From Tubulanus polymorphus (Eukaryota > Nemertea > Palaeonemertea > Tubulaniformes > Tubulanidae), in NCBI RefSeq assembly GCF_964204645.1, contig NC_134033.1, positions 11,181,155 through 11,245,154 of the forward strand: 64,000 bases of DNA, read 5' to 3'. Below the pieces are notes generated by a model. The model had not been told where the DNA came from, searched no databases, and saw only the letters and a program-made list of their open reading frames with translations. Made by a program: the position numbers and the translations under genes. Positions 46,789-57,181 of the stretch are shown here, in pieces. The number at the start of each line of letters is the position of its first letter. Positions within the stretch are counted from its first letter, which is position 1.

Positions 46789-48745
46789 CTTAGGCTACTG
46801 CAAATCGTAATTTAGAATCGATGTCAGGCTGTTAAAAGTACGATGTCCCAAATCACCCAATGTATGCAATGCCGTCTTATAAAGTAAAAGGTGTTTAGAA
46901 TTCTAGTTTTCTTCAAATCTAAGATTTGACCTACTACATTACCAGGCGTCTGCACGTTCATGATTCTTATCGTAAACGTGTTTCAGAAATTTATATCGAA
47001 AGAAATTTATACCGAACTGACGCTTAAGATCGAGACATGCCGACGATCGCAGAGGGTAGTCTGAATGTGTATTTTTTATCAAAAAGTTATTTCATCATAG
47101 GGCCCTCCTCCTGTACAGCTTTATGGCTCTAGTTGTGTCCTTTACATTCAAATATCAAATTGATTAATTAGCTGATGAATTCCAGGGAGTTGCGGACAGG
47201 AGTGACATAAGAAATTCTATGATGGCCTGAAAGAAATGGTCCCACTACATCTGGAAAACCATATTTCAGACGAATTAACTCTCATCATTGATAAATACAA
47301 GACCCTAGAGAGATGGGCTGAACGTTTTGAGAGTACTACACCACCTTCCACCATTAACGAGTGACCGTGTTCCACAAGTTCCTGTCAACGAGACGTTGGA
47401 CGCAATGCCACCCCTTGAAGAAAACCAGAAAGCATTCCGCCTGATATACAGCGGTTAAGCACCTGGCTCAGACCCGATCCCAGCTGAGACCTGAAGAGGT
47501 TGGTAGTGGGCTGGCTCCTTTTGACAGTTTTTCATGTTTTTATCACCTTTTTATATGTTTTCACTATCTTTTTATATGTTTTTATCATCTATTTAAACCT
47601 TTTTATCATCGAATGACATATAACCATGTTTTGGTGGTTTTCGCCTTCCATAAGCATCCATATCATTCTGATGCAGACACAGCTACACATTGTCCACACT
47701 GCACCAGGACCTTTAGAACGCAGATCGACCTGGTCAGTCATCTCCGCATCCACAGGGATAGCCCCCCAGCCCCAGGATGAATGGATCCTAGGTCAAGATT
47801 CGAAGGACTATTTTATTACTATGTTAAGGATGCCAATATATTGACCACCGAAACTCTATTATACATTTATCTATTTGTTTCGCTTATATATTAGTAAAAA
47901 AGAAAGCTCGACGAAGAATAGATTAGGAATAGACCTACCTTAACTTGGAACAACAAACCAAACGACGGAAAGGATGAATCAGAACTGACGAAGATATGAT
48001 ATCTGCCATATAGTGCTTAATACAGACTTGAACAATCTCTGGTCATCGGAATGGACTAGGTCTACACCTGCCTGAGTTATGGAGATTCCTACTTCACGAA
48101 ATATTATTTAGAAAATGCAAAATGTGTTTCGTTAAAAAGTGGCGATAATTAACATGTGGTATTACGTATATTCAAATGAAAATCAATGTATCAGATGGTA
48201 TCAGATGAATTTGTATGGGAGAATTAAGTGCGGGTTTGGTTGTGTGCATAGAAATAATGAGGGTCCCTCGTATTTATACAAACGATTTGATTTTAATTGC
48301 CGAGAGTCCCTCATATTTATACGGATTGCTTTGACTCCCTTTTTCACAATAATGTCGGATACGATTGACTCTAAAGAGTAAAGCATCGTAGCAATTTAAT
48401 ACCAGCCGGGCTGAAAACCCGTTATCGCTTCTTTACAACTGTATCTATTTATGTTATTTCGAAAGATAAATGGACACATTCTTTTGATCACATCTCCATT
48501 TATTTCCCTATTGCTTCGAACTAACGTAACTTGACCGATGTATATGGTCCCAATAGCACCGCCCGTTTGGTGATCTGGTTCCTCAAAGTTTCAACTTGTT
48601 TTAACTGTATGGTTTTACATGTTAGGCTAAATGTTATCGTGGTGTTAGTCATGTTAACATGATGTCGAATCAGTAACCATGAAGACAATTGATACTTTGA
48701 AGGAGATCAACTAATTTGATTTAAAGTATCAAAGTTTTTCACGTT
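46789..48745. other. Upstream region of SLC22 gene B
   Basis: Contains promoter-side sequence shared with gene A (46900-47040 and 47818-48390), interrupted by a retrotransposon remnant (47205-47790). The tract 48240-48345 has an internal repeat of the GAGGGTCCCTC / GAGAGTCCCTC type. No intact gene. Confidence 0.6.
47205..47790 (+). mobile_element. Decayed non-LTR retrotransposon (RT fragment plus zinc-finger tail)
   Basis: Across frameshifts and stops the plus strand still reads DKYKTLERWAERFES, then VPQVPVNETLDAMPPLEE and APGSDPIPAET, the linker and N-terminal part of a LINE reverse transcriptase (pattern GKAPGSDxIPAE). After a large internal deletion it continues with CPHCTRTFRTQIDLVSHLRI (about 47690-47750), a C2H2 finger (C-x2-C-x12-H-x3-H) typical of the C-terminal end of such elements, and a stop. 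Dead copy. Confidence 0.8.
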
Positions 48746-49732
48746 TTATTTTTTGGTTTCGATAAATACAGATCGGGTGCATTTCCTGAAATAACTTGAA
48801 CTCAGGCAATAAAGATAGAAATTAATGGCTGAATTCACCATCAGCGAAGCTCGAGATATTTGATACATAACAGTTTCAAAGAACAAGTACACGTTACTAA
48901 GTAACGTAGTATTACTTTTGACTCTACGGACCCACATGTAAAGAATATAAGTAAGAGATGGAAGATGAGTCAAAATTAAAAATATAGAAATCGTCACCAC
49001 AATTCTGATCAGTGTCGACGATGATGATGACGATGAAGATGACACGTAATTCCTTGAGAGCTGTTTTCTAGAATACATATATCGTGTATACGAAATCAAC
49101 ATAGCAACATTCGATATAATCACCAGAGAAAGAGGAAAAAACAATCCAAATGTCAAATTGGAAAACACTATGAAAATATTTACAAAGATCACAGGGGTTT
49201 TCACATTAACTCGCGAAACACAATCATAGACACCACGTACATTAACACGGGCTCCTGATAAAATCCCTTGTGGAATAACCCTCAGTATTCCTAATATAAC
49301 TATACATAGTGTAAAAATATAAGCTTTCTTCGGAGTACAGAGAGCTTTAGCTTTCAACGGGAATCTGACAGCTATAAACCGGTCTATACTCATTAAAGCC
49401 AGTAGTAAACTGGAGGTTGAAGTTGAACCACCGCCGAGTACTTCATATAATCTACAAAATGGAGTCGATAGAATTTGCTGATCGTAATGAATTCGCAGAA
49501 ATAAAACCGGCAAATAAAAACAGATGACGTTAATATCGGAAAAAGCAAGAGCTACTAGATATACACCGACTGATGTGTGGCAAAAGCGGAATCTCGGCAC
49601 TAATAGAATTCGCAAAGATAAAAAATTACCAATCGTTCCGATACTGAATATAATTGGCAGCACCATGTACGTTACGGCAGAACGAACATTTTCCTTGAAA
49701 TCGGCGATTCGCTTCTGATCTGTTACATTCAT
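48746..49732 (-). CDS. Rhodopsin-type (class A) GPCR, intronless
   Basis: Single-exon frame of 328 residues from the ATG at 49730-49732. N-glycosylation site NVT at residue 2. Seven hydrophobic segments: TM1 around IFSIGTIGNFLSLRILL (GN motif), TM2 with LALAFSDINV (the usual AxxD), and a Cys before TM3. TM3 ends SIDRFIAVRFPL, the D(E)RY motif as DRF. TM7 has NSAINFYLYCLSS, where NPxxY is replaced by N-S-x2-N-F-Y. A serine run (about nine Ser) sits in the third intracellular loop. The general plan resembles invertebrate peptide receptors of the FMRFamide-receptor-like group; the ligand is unknown. Faces away from the peptide precursor at 52260. Confidence 0.87.
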   Translation of the reverse strand: MNVTDQKRIADFKENVRSAVTYMVLPIIFSIGTIGNFLSLRILLVPRFRFCHTSVGVYLVALAFSDINVICFYLPVLFLRIHYDQQILSTPFCRLYEVLGGGSTSTSSLLLALMSIDRFIAVRFPLKAKALCTPKKAYIFTLCIVILGILRVIPQGILSGARVNVRGVYDCVSRVNVKTPVIFVNIFIVFSNLTFGLFFPLSLVIISNVAMLISYTRYMYSRKQLSRNYVSSSSSSSSSTLIRIVVTISIFLILTHLPSLTYILYMWVRRVKSNTTLLSNVYLFFETVMYQISRASLMVNSAINFYLYCLSSSYFRKCTRSVFIETKK

Positions 49733-52259
49733 TTTACATAGTTAGAATACCAGAACGTATAACTGAGACACCGTCACCTTCCAATCTCAGCATTGTCATC
49801 ACTTATGAACACGCGTATCAATTCAATGGCTGGAATTCATCACAGGTTACCAATTATGGAAAATGTCGATGTTGTTAACTCTCTACTACTGGTATCTAAT
49901 AACCAATTACTGCGTCTATGTCGATACAGCAGCTAGATAGTTACTGTATCATATTTTTTCTGTTGTGAATAACATATTTCCACACACAAACACACATACA
50001 TACATATATATCTAGTATAAATGATGTGATGAATTTTACGGAAATGTAGAAAAAATCTAACGGTTTCGAAAATGCGTCTCATTTTTTATTGTTGATATGA
50101 GTTATTTATGATTTCTTTAAATGATATGATGGTCATTAGTTAACGGCAAAAATGATAGCACAGCGAATTCAGTGGAGAGACGACGAATGGTGATGATCGA
50201 AGTAAAATCTCGATATTACCTATAGCTAAACACCGATTCGAGTTTGAGGCTGTCAATTGCTGCTGAATAAGACCCCTTCGTTATTAGATTCTGATATTTG
50301 AGAGCTAAGTATTAGTTAGGGCGGTACAGGATGAGAATGTTTGAATATCGGATAGAAAATATGTATGATAATGATATAGTTTAATATACGAAGACTTATA
50401 TATATTTTCATGTCGTTATTATGATCATTGTGACATGAAAATACATTCTTTTCGTACAAGCGTTGGAAACCTGTCGCTGCACCTCCAATCACAATACGGT
50501 ATGTAGATTGAATATATATTATGTGATTAGATTGCGACGATTAATAAAAATCCAAAAATTCGGAATAATTATTCGATATTTCGGATTGTTAATCCTGTTA
50601 CACGAGTCATTAGAATTGCCATACAATTTGAAATTTGATACACAATTGTTGCCAAAGGCTTATAGTTTCATAGTCTCTGCTGAACACAAAAGTTATGCAA
50701 AGCTAGAAGAAATGATGTTCTTGGATATTGATAGAATTTGACGACGTGATAAATTATGATACCAAATCAAATAGGAAAATACTAGAATACATTAGGCTAG
50801 AAAAATCGATACATTGTTTCTAATTTCTGTTGAGCTGAAAAATTAATCAAGCCGGCTGCCTGTCTACCCTCTGTACTATTACGTATGTTTAAAATCGTGA
50901 TCAAGCTAGCCATAATACATCCTCCCTCGGCAGGGATTCGAACGTGATGGCATCGCTACACTCAGCCAAGAAAGGCCTGCCATACTAGACAGGGTGCGCA
51001 GGTACATGCGCAGCTTTGCCGCGCGAAAACTTGCGGCACAATCAGATTGCTCGTTGTATAATAGCTGAGGTGAATTTCAAGTAAGAACTATAAATGGGAA
51101 AACCCGGGCTAAAATAAAACGGGATATCTGATTGGCTGATAATGACATCATCTAAGCTGCGCGTGTAGCTGCGCACTCGGTCTAGTGTGGCAGGGTTTCG
51201 TACCGTGGCAATCTCGATGCCATCAGGTTCGAATCCCTGCTGGGGGAGTTACCATAACAGAGCCGGTAGCTATAGAAATGAATAGATCACAAATTTCATA
51301 GCAGTAAACAAAATGACCCGGTCGATTAGGAGAAAGATTCAGTGCGGTTGCTAAAATTGCGAAGTTAGTTATACATGTGAAATATTATATCTAAATTGAC
51401 TACAGTGAAACAGATTCAGATTAAAACAAAATCACTAATCTTGGTATTTGAATTTTGATTATATATATATATATATTCAGGAACTGATTATGAAATATGC
51501 GGTCAAGTTATGATAAATCAGAGATGAAAATGAGACATTAACATACATATTAATGTATCGTCTGCATTGAAATACCTCATTCGAGGAACGATCACTATCC
51601 GAGTAAGAGGTGAGTAAACACTCCAATCAATTACACAAGATTTTCCCGTTGTAGTCACCAGCGGTCCAACAAGTGTCGGACCGATAATGAAAACATGGAT
51701 CCTTTGAGAATAAAAAAAAAATGTGTTTAGTGCCAATCTCGTTTTATATGCGTGTAGATGTCTCTGATTTTTCAAAATTTAAAGTATGTCATTTTTCCTG
51801 ATATCTGACCGATAGAAAATTGATTGATACATCGCATCGGCCGCGATAACGCTGCTGATATAGGTTTTCGTATCTGGGACCGATGAGCTGAAGACTTTCA
51901 GCTTGATTGAAATGTCGTTAATCTTTTATTATCACAAACCACCACGGCATGATGTGTCTGTGCTACATGTTTACTTAACGACCAGTCGTCTGACACAGGT
52001 ATTGCAACCAGTCGGGTTTTTCTTTACCAAAACAGGCGACAAGAGTCCAAAAAGATCAAATGATCGAAATATATTTGGACTCTTGGTCAGCGGAGCAATA
52101 ATTGAGATAAAAATTGGACACGTTGTTGTTTCGTGCTTTGTAGGTAGTCAGATAAAACGTGTATTATCGTGTACAGAAAAACCATTGAATTTTTTTCTAA
52201 TCCTGAAGAAATGTTTCAATTTCCAATTTCTTGTAGCGCATTCACATTCGTCATCGAAA
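49733..52259. other. Intergenic region between GPCR and peptide precursor
   Basis: Holds the second tRNA-ended foldback element (50916-51250) and an (AT)n microsatellite near 51458-51475. A palindromic stretch around 50408-50440 (TTTTCATGTC...GACATGAAAA) is small. No intact gene seen. Confidence 0.55.
50916..51250. mobile_element. Foldback element with tRNA-like ends, copy 2
   Basis: Reverse-oriented relative of 4640-4955. GGCAGGGATTCGAACGTGAT at the left and ATCAGGTTCGAATCCCTGCT at the right are inverted and contain a perfect B-box (GGTTCGAATCC). Inner blocks GCCATACTAGAC and GTCTAGTGTGGC also pair, and the core TGATTGGCTGATAATGACAT is shared with copy 1. Confidence 0.55.
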
Positions 52260-52457
52260 ATGAAATTGTCACTGGTTTTGGTTATGTTAATGATGGCCAC
52301 GTTGCTGATTGTTTCGTCGGCGAAAGAATATTCGTCTGAAGAGGCTGACGGGAAGATTGTAGAAAGAATGGATGCAGACGAAACCGTTAACCGCTTTAAG
52401 AAATCATCGTTGGAAGAATTTAGCGGTATGAGTCCTGATCCGGATGGTTACTACTAA
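52260..52457 (+). CDS. Small secreted peptide precursor (65 residues)
   Basis: Starts at the ATG 52260-52262, just after a good splice acceptor (TTTCTTGTAG), so a 5' UTR exon is likely. The frame is open further upstream but intron-like. Residues 1-21 are a strong signal peptide (MKLSLVLVMLMMATLLIV). The rest is acidic (YSSEEADGKIVERMDADE) up to FKK, a dibasic site, followed by a 17-residue C-terminal peptide ending DPDGYY. AATAAA at 52531-52536. No cysteines. The layout (signal, acidic spacer, dibasic site, short C-terminal peptide) fits a neuropeptide or defence-peptide precursor; the peptide is not one I recognise. Confidence 0.65.
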   Translation: MKLSLVLVMLMMATLLIVSSAKEYSSEEADGKIVERMDADETVNRFKKSSLEEFSGMSPDPDGYY

Positions 52458-52559
52458 ACCATGAATTCCGAAAGTCGTTCTTCGAAAGCAGTAAAACTTT
52501 CAAAATACATGCAAACGTTTGCTTAATACGAATAAATCCACATATATAGAAGGATGAAT

Positions 52560-52680
52560 CAGGACCCAGTTCCACAGTCGTGAGTTAGGGTTAACTCTGA
52601 GTTAAAGTTAGTTCACTTTCAATGGGTTAACTCAGAGAGTAAAATCCTAACTCACAACTGTAGAACTGGGTCCAGATGAT
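52560..52680. mobile_element. Palindromic MITE (CAGTTCCACAGTCGTGAG)
   Basis: GGACCCAGTTCCACAGTCGT and CACAACTGTAGAACTGGGTC are inverted around TTAACTC/GAGTTAA repeats. Same family as 5318-5417. It sits just 3' of the peptide precursor gene. Confidence 0.7.
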
Positions 52681-53098
52681 TAGTTTTTTGAATCAGATAG
52701 TTAGTTCATCTTGTAGCTTATCTTTTCGTTATTTCAAACGACTCAAACAAAGTCAAGCAACGGGGTCGACCTGAAAAATAGCCTTGCTTTTCCTCTTCTT
52801 CCTTACTTCGTTTATCATAAGGATTATTATTCAAATGCTGCTAACACGCAGCGAACGCTGCTTGGGACATAAGACATTATTTCGAATTGCACACGTGTAT
52901 TTCAATTGATTGATTTTTACATCAACGTTACTGAAGTTTTAAATCCTTAACACGATAAACATTCATAAACTTGCCGTTTATCTATGATTAAATTAGATTT
53001 TGATAAAGCTCACGATGCGTATATTATACAAATACATCATACTGTATCGTTATTGTTGCCTTATTTCTAATAATCAAATAAAGTGATTGCACCGCATA

Positions 53099-54031
53099 AT
53101 GAATTCTACTCAGTTTGGTCGTCCCTTTCACAGTTACATCGTACTGATGTCTGTGTTAAACAAGTCTGGAAGCTACCGTCTGCTCTCGCTGGTAATCTTA
53201 CTGATTTTAGCCTCGCTAGGAACATTCGGAAATTCGGCTACTTTCCTGATAATGATAAGTCGTAGATTCCGCAGTTTATCTTACGCTAACTATCTGATCG
53301 CTTTGACCGTCAGCGATTTTCTCGTCTGTACAGATTTTACACTGATGCCTGTTTTACAGTTTATTCTCTTGCACCTTGCGCCTATGCACGTGATGAATTC
53401 GCGTCTGAGTTGTCAAGTCTACGAATTTATGATGGCATTTGCAGTTTCGAACAGCTCGTGGAACGTAGTCGCGATATCTTTAGAACGTGCGGCAGTTGTT
53501 CTCTACCCGTTCACATCTCGTTTGATATGTACACCGACGTTCGCCCGATGCGCCATTGTTTCTATGATCTTGGTAAACGCGATGGTTGTAGGCGTTCCTC
53601 CACTAGTTATAATACAGTTCACTAACCACGTAGGATGTCACTACAAATTATACCAACAATCCGTACTATTCATTGGAATAGTCACCTATGTCTATATCAT
53701 ACCTTTAGCATTGATTATAGTATTAAATTCTGTAATAATAATTCAGTTGTTCAGAGGTTCGAAAATGGTTTCTTCCGATCAGAAAACTGCAAAATCAAAA
53801 CGTGCAACAATAATGCTTGTAACAGTTTCACTCGCATTTGCTATATTTACACTGCCGACATCTATCACAGTATTTCTACCGTTCTCCAAGGACCGCAAAC
53901 GTTTCTTTTTAGATATATTCACCCAGTTTCAGTTGTGCAATTACTCCATCAACTTTTACATTTATCTCTTATTGGGAAGAGAAATTCGAACGTATTTCTG
54001 TGCGAGATTTTGCTGTGAGGCGAAGAAATAA
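53099..54031 (+). CDS. Rhodopsin-type (class A) GPCR-like receptor, intronless
   Basis: Single exon, 310 residues from the ATG at 53099-53101 (MNSTQFGRP; NST glycosylation site). Seven hydrophobic segments: TM1 SLGTFGNSATFL (GN), TM2 LTVSDFLVC, and a Cys before TM3. TM3 ends ISLERAAVVLYPF, with ERA in place of DRY. TM6 is followed by TM7 NYSINFYIYLLLGREIR, with N-Y-S-x-N-F-Y in place of NPxxY. The tail is Cys-rich (CARFCC). The stop codon overlaps AATAAA. The loss of Arg-Tyr of DRY and the altered TM7 motif suggest atypical signalling. It resembles the neighbouring GPCR in plan but not closely in sequence; they are opposite in orientation and 3.4 kb apart. Ligand unknown. Confidence 0.83.
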   Translation: MNSTQFGRPFHSYIVLMSVLNKSGSYRLLSLVILLILASLGTFGNSATFLIMISRRFRSLSYANYLIALTVSDFLVCTDFTLMPVLQFILLHLAPMHVMNSRLSCQVYEFMMAFAVSNSSWNVVAISLERAAVVLYPFTSRLICTPTFARCAIVSMILVNAMVVGVPPLVIIQFTNHVGCHYKLYQQSVLFIGIVTYVYIIPLALIIVLNSVIIIQLFRGSKMVSSDQKTAKSKRATIMLVTVSLAFAIFTLPTSITVFLPFSKDRKRFFLDIFTQFQLCNYSINFYIYLLLGREIRTYFCARFCCEAKK

Positions 54032-55045
54032 AATCAACAAAATATTTGCGACGCAAATGTTTTCTAATCGTTGTATTTGAATTGAAAAATAAACACGAGG
54101 ATGATCAGAAGACCCATATATGTTTAAACGAAGACAGAGAACTGAAATCATTCAAACAACTTGAATACATTGAAAGAGGCTTCAGCCATCATGCGTACTA
54201 ACGATTTAGTTGCACGTATGTTTCACACATATAGTCCAAGCTGTATAACCACTGCATTAGTTAGGATTAGGGTTAGCACGATTGCTTTCTACGTACGAGG
54301 CCAGGTTCGATCCCCGGTGAGTGTGCGTAATTTCACTGACCACTTCTCTAAATCGTTATGTATGCTTTTGATTCTGAAACTGAAAGTGCTGGCAGCAACA
54401 CATGGTAGTATGGTTTAACTTTTTTTGTAATATCGCACTAAAACAGACGTTTGTTCGAACCACACCTTTGGTCAGAATATATTGGCCATCTTTGTCCTAA
54501 AAAAATCTTCTTTCGAATATCTTATTATTTCAAGCCGATAAGTATTTGTAATATGGACCAATATTGATTTTATAATTTGCAGGCCGATAATTTACGTAAC
54601 TGCCTCCTTCAGGTGCTGCTCAAATTTCCATCCATTAATATCGTATACAAATGAGTGGGGTTATTGTTAACGAGTATCACAGGTGTTTGTTTTAATTATC
54701 TCACCGGCCTGTGCCATGCTATAAATTGTCGCGTGGTTAAATCGAATGTCAGTTACGAAGTTCTACACGGCTGAAACTCAACGTAAGTAAAAGATAGGAA
54801 AATAATTTCTCGATATCTTTGCCACAAAGTCAAACCCGCGCCGATCAGCATAATCTGGATTTTCGTTTATGCTGGCGGTATTTGCAGTTCGTTTGTTCAT
54901 TAATGTGTACCAGAAAATGACTTTAAATCAGAATTTCCCGAAAACCGGGTGAATTTTGTTGGTCCGAATGATCCGAATTGATTGGATTCTACTGTGCCTG
55001 TATCTGAATTGGTTATATCTAATGATTTTTTATTGTAGGTAAATC
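54032..55045. other. Intergenic region with tRNA-like relic
   Basis: Contains a tRNA-derived relic at about 54258-54325: an A-box-like GGTTAGCACGATTG and a perfect B-box GGTTCGATCCCC at 54305-54316, without a clean cloverleaf. This is probably a SINE head. At 55029-55039 TTTATTGTAG precedes the next gene's ATG and looks like a 5' UTR intron acceptor. Confidence 0.4.
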
Positions 55046-55652
55046 ATGAATTTGATCACTTTGTTAATTGGTTTAGCTTTTTGCTCCATTGCTTCAGGTA
55101 CGTAATAAGTAAGCCATACGCATTCAGAACGCAGGGCGGATCGAGGATTTACAACGCGGGGGGAGGGGGATAATTGAGCCTATCTTACACGCATTCTGGG
55201 CGTTTTGTTCTGCTCTAGCACCAAAAAAACAAAGCCCCTGAATCCGCGCCTGACACGGGCTAGGTTCCGTCCTTTACTCGTGTATATGTCGTCACTACAT
55301 CTACCGGTACGTACATACTGATTCAGATTATTTACCTACCATCATTTGCTTTATTCTTTTCTTAGTGTCAGGTGAAAGTTGGAGCTATAGTACAAGCAGT
55401 AATTCGAACGGCAATATGGGAGGATACGGAAATGATTTTGGAACAGGGTTTGGAGGTGATTTTGGAGCAGGATTTGGGGGTGGTGATTTCGGAGGCGGAT
55501 ATGGAATGGGTGATTTCGGAGGCGGATATGGAGGCGATTTTGGAGGTGGATATGGAGGCGATTTTGGAGGTGGATATGGAAGACCACGATCGTACAGCTG
55601 GGGTGGACCAAACAATGGCGGAGGCGGCCGCAGTTGGGGATACAATTATTAA
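55046..55652 (+). CDS. Glycine-rich secreted protein
   Basis: Two exons (55046-55097 and 55366-55652) encode 112 residues. Exon 1 is a signal peptide (MNLITLLIGLAFCSIAS). The mature part starts with a Ser-rich stretch (SGESWSYSTSSNSNGN), then Gly-Asp-Phe-Gly-Gly-Gly-Tyr repeats (GGDFGGGYGGDFGGGYG) and ends GRSWGYNY. AATAAA at 55689-55694. Gly/Tyr/Phe repeats are known from structural secretions (shell matrix, cuticle, silk, adhesive) and from glycine-rich antimicrobial peptides; sequence alone cannot decide. Frames on the opposite strand here (Pro/Tyr-rich) are shadows. Confidence 0.8.
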
Positions 55653-55734
55653 ATCCATCGATTCTGATCAATTAATGAAAGGTTGATTAATAAAGTTTAC
55701 ATTTACATTTGTTTTCGGATGAATTGTGACGATA

Positions 55735-55815
55735 AAGTATATTCCTCAGTCGCGCAGGGTCGATTCCCAATATCAGCCGTGCTCAGGGAGAGTCCTTAAG
55801 CCAACCCATCCACAC
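55735..55815 (+). mobile_element. Possible SINE relic
   Basis: GGGTCGATTCCCAATATCAG looks like a B-box with following SINE body, and GCTCAGGGAGAGTCCTTAAG resembles the post-tRNA part of widespread animal SINEs. It is short and weak. Confidence 0.25.
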
Positions 55816-55991
55816 AAGGACAATAAAAGATACCGAGTCTTTTTGTTTATTTTGTTTTTATTTTGTTTATATTACAACAAGCAAGTTAAATTTATATCGA
55901 TAAAGACCAAATTTATATTGATAAAGAAGAATCAATTGGGTTACACAATTTAGAATGAATTTAATGATCAGAAATCCATGAATGTCAAAAA

Positions 55992-57181
55992 CTATTTCTT
56001 AGAAAGCAGATTCCATCCAGCCTGTCCAGCTTTAACAACACCTGCACCAACGGCACCAGCCGCCACTTTAGCCCCTACACCAAGACCTGAAAAGAGGACA
56101 AAAAACTCATAACAATGAGATCTAGGACAGCCGACCTCGGTTAATCCGTATCACTCGGGACTGAGCTTTTTAGTACGGATTAAGTGTTATACGGATAACA
56201 GATAATCCATATAAAAGTTCTACAAAATAATTATAATCCGTAACCCGTATGATAGTTGGTTTACAGAAGTTTCAATTGTCTACTTACAAATTATGACTAC
56301 AATCAAGAACTGGAAGCAATATACGAAACCATGGTACCTGAACCATCATTGGAATAGGTTGAAACTGTTGGATTGATGTGTTTAATTCAGTGTTTTCAGG
56401 AATTTCGACGCCCAATTTATCACAAATTTCATTGCAGTTTTTAAAAGTGCCAATCGTAGAAACAACGTTATCATGTTATTCTAGCCTTATGCCTGAAGCC
56501 GCAACTCATTACAGCTGGATATAGCGCTTTAAAATGGATCCCGCAAATAGGTTTCGTGCCTTTCTTAGCAGCATTGTAAAAAGTTCGGCTCAAGTCCATT
56601 ATAGCATTAAATAGTTCCAGCAGAGATTTATCACCTTGGACTGGTATTTGGAATTAATCCGCCAATATTGGGCTGATTGAATCTTAGGACTTTACGACAT
56701 ACCGACAAACCGACGAACCAACATACCGACAAAGTACGAAGCCAAATTACTCCCTTTCTAAAAATGTATCTTTGAGCGGGGCACTATTCCACGCTATACA
56801 GGACTTGAACCAAAAGGGGGCTTTTGGGTCGCGCTGTAAATTCATCATTTTTAAGGATGTCAAGGATTAAAAGACCAAAAATTTGTTCATTCCCTGATAC
56901 CAACTGAGGAAGTCTCAAAACATTCGGGAATACATTCTTATAATGACGATATCATTATTGTCACGAAGCACAGAATACGTAAGCTCACCTACTGCCCCAG
57001 CAGACTGAAGAACAGCTACCGCACTTCCTGCAGCTACTGCACCGCCGTTAGCAGCAGCTGATGCCGACATCATCGACGCGGCATAGGACCCAGCAGCAAT
57101 CCCACCAGCTCCAAAACCGACCGCTGGTAAAACAAAAGGAGCTGCAACCACAGCTACGACACCTCCAATTATACACCACAT
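55992..57181 (-). CDS. ISG12/IFI27-like small hydrophobic protein
   Basis: Two coding exons (56989-57181 and 55992-56086, phase-1 intron of 902 bp) give 95 residues. MWCIIGGVVAVVAAPFVLPA, then VGFGAGGIAAGSYAASMMSA, NGGAVAAGS and VLQSAGAVG reproduce the ISG12/IFI6 domain closely; the tail GLGVGAKVAAGAVGAGVVKA is Gly/Ala-rich and ends WNLLSKK. An acceptor (ATATTTTCAG) lies one base upstream of the ATG, so there is a 5' UTR exon. In vertebrates this family is interferon-induced, sits in mitochondrial or ER membranes and affects apoptosis and antiviral responses; in invertebrates it is often expanded and infection-responsive. Confidence 0.88.
56275..56640 (-). pseudogene. Decayed coding fragment in ISG12 intron
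   Basis: Two adjoining minus-strand stretches read like protein. About 56635-56471 gives KSLLELFNAIMDLSRTF, GTKPICGIHFKALYP and CGFRHKAR before a TGA. After a frameshift, about 56468-56282 gives TFKNCNEICDKLGVEIPEN and PIPMMVQ. There is no start and no convincing splice context on the left. It may be a retrotransposed or truncated gene copy, or exons of a neighbouring gene. I do not recognise the family. Confidence 0.4.

Noticed and set aside
54258-54325. Functional tRNA gene
   Set aside because: A B-box is present but no convincing acceptor or D-arm pairing; more likely a SINE head.
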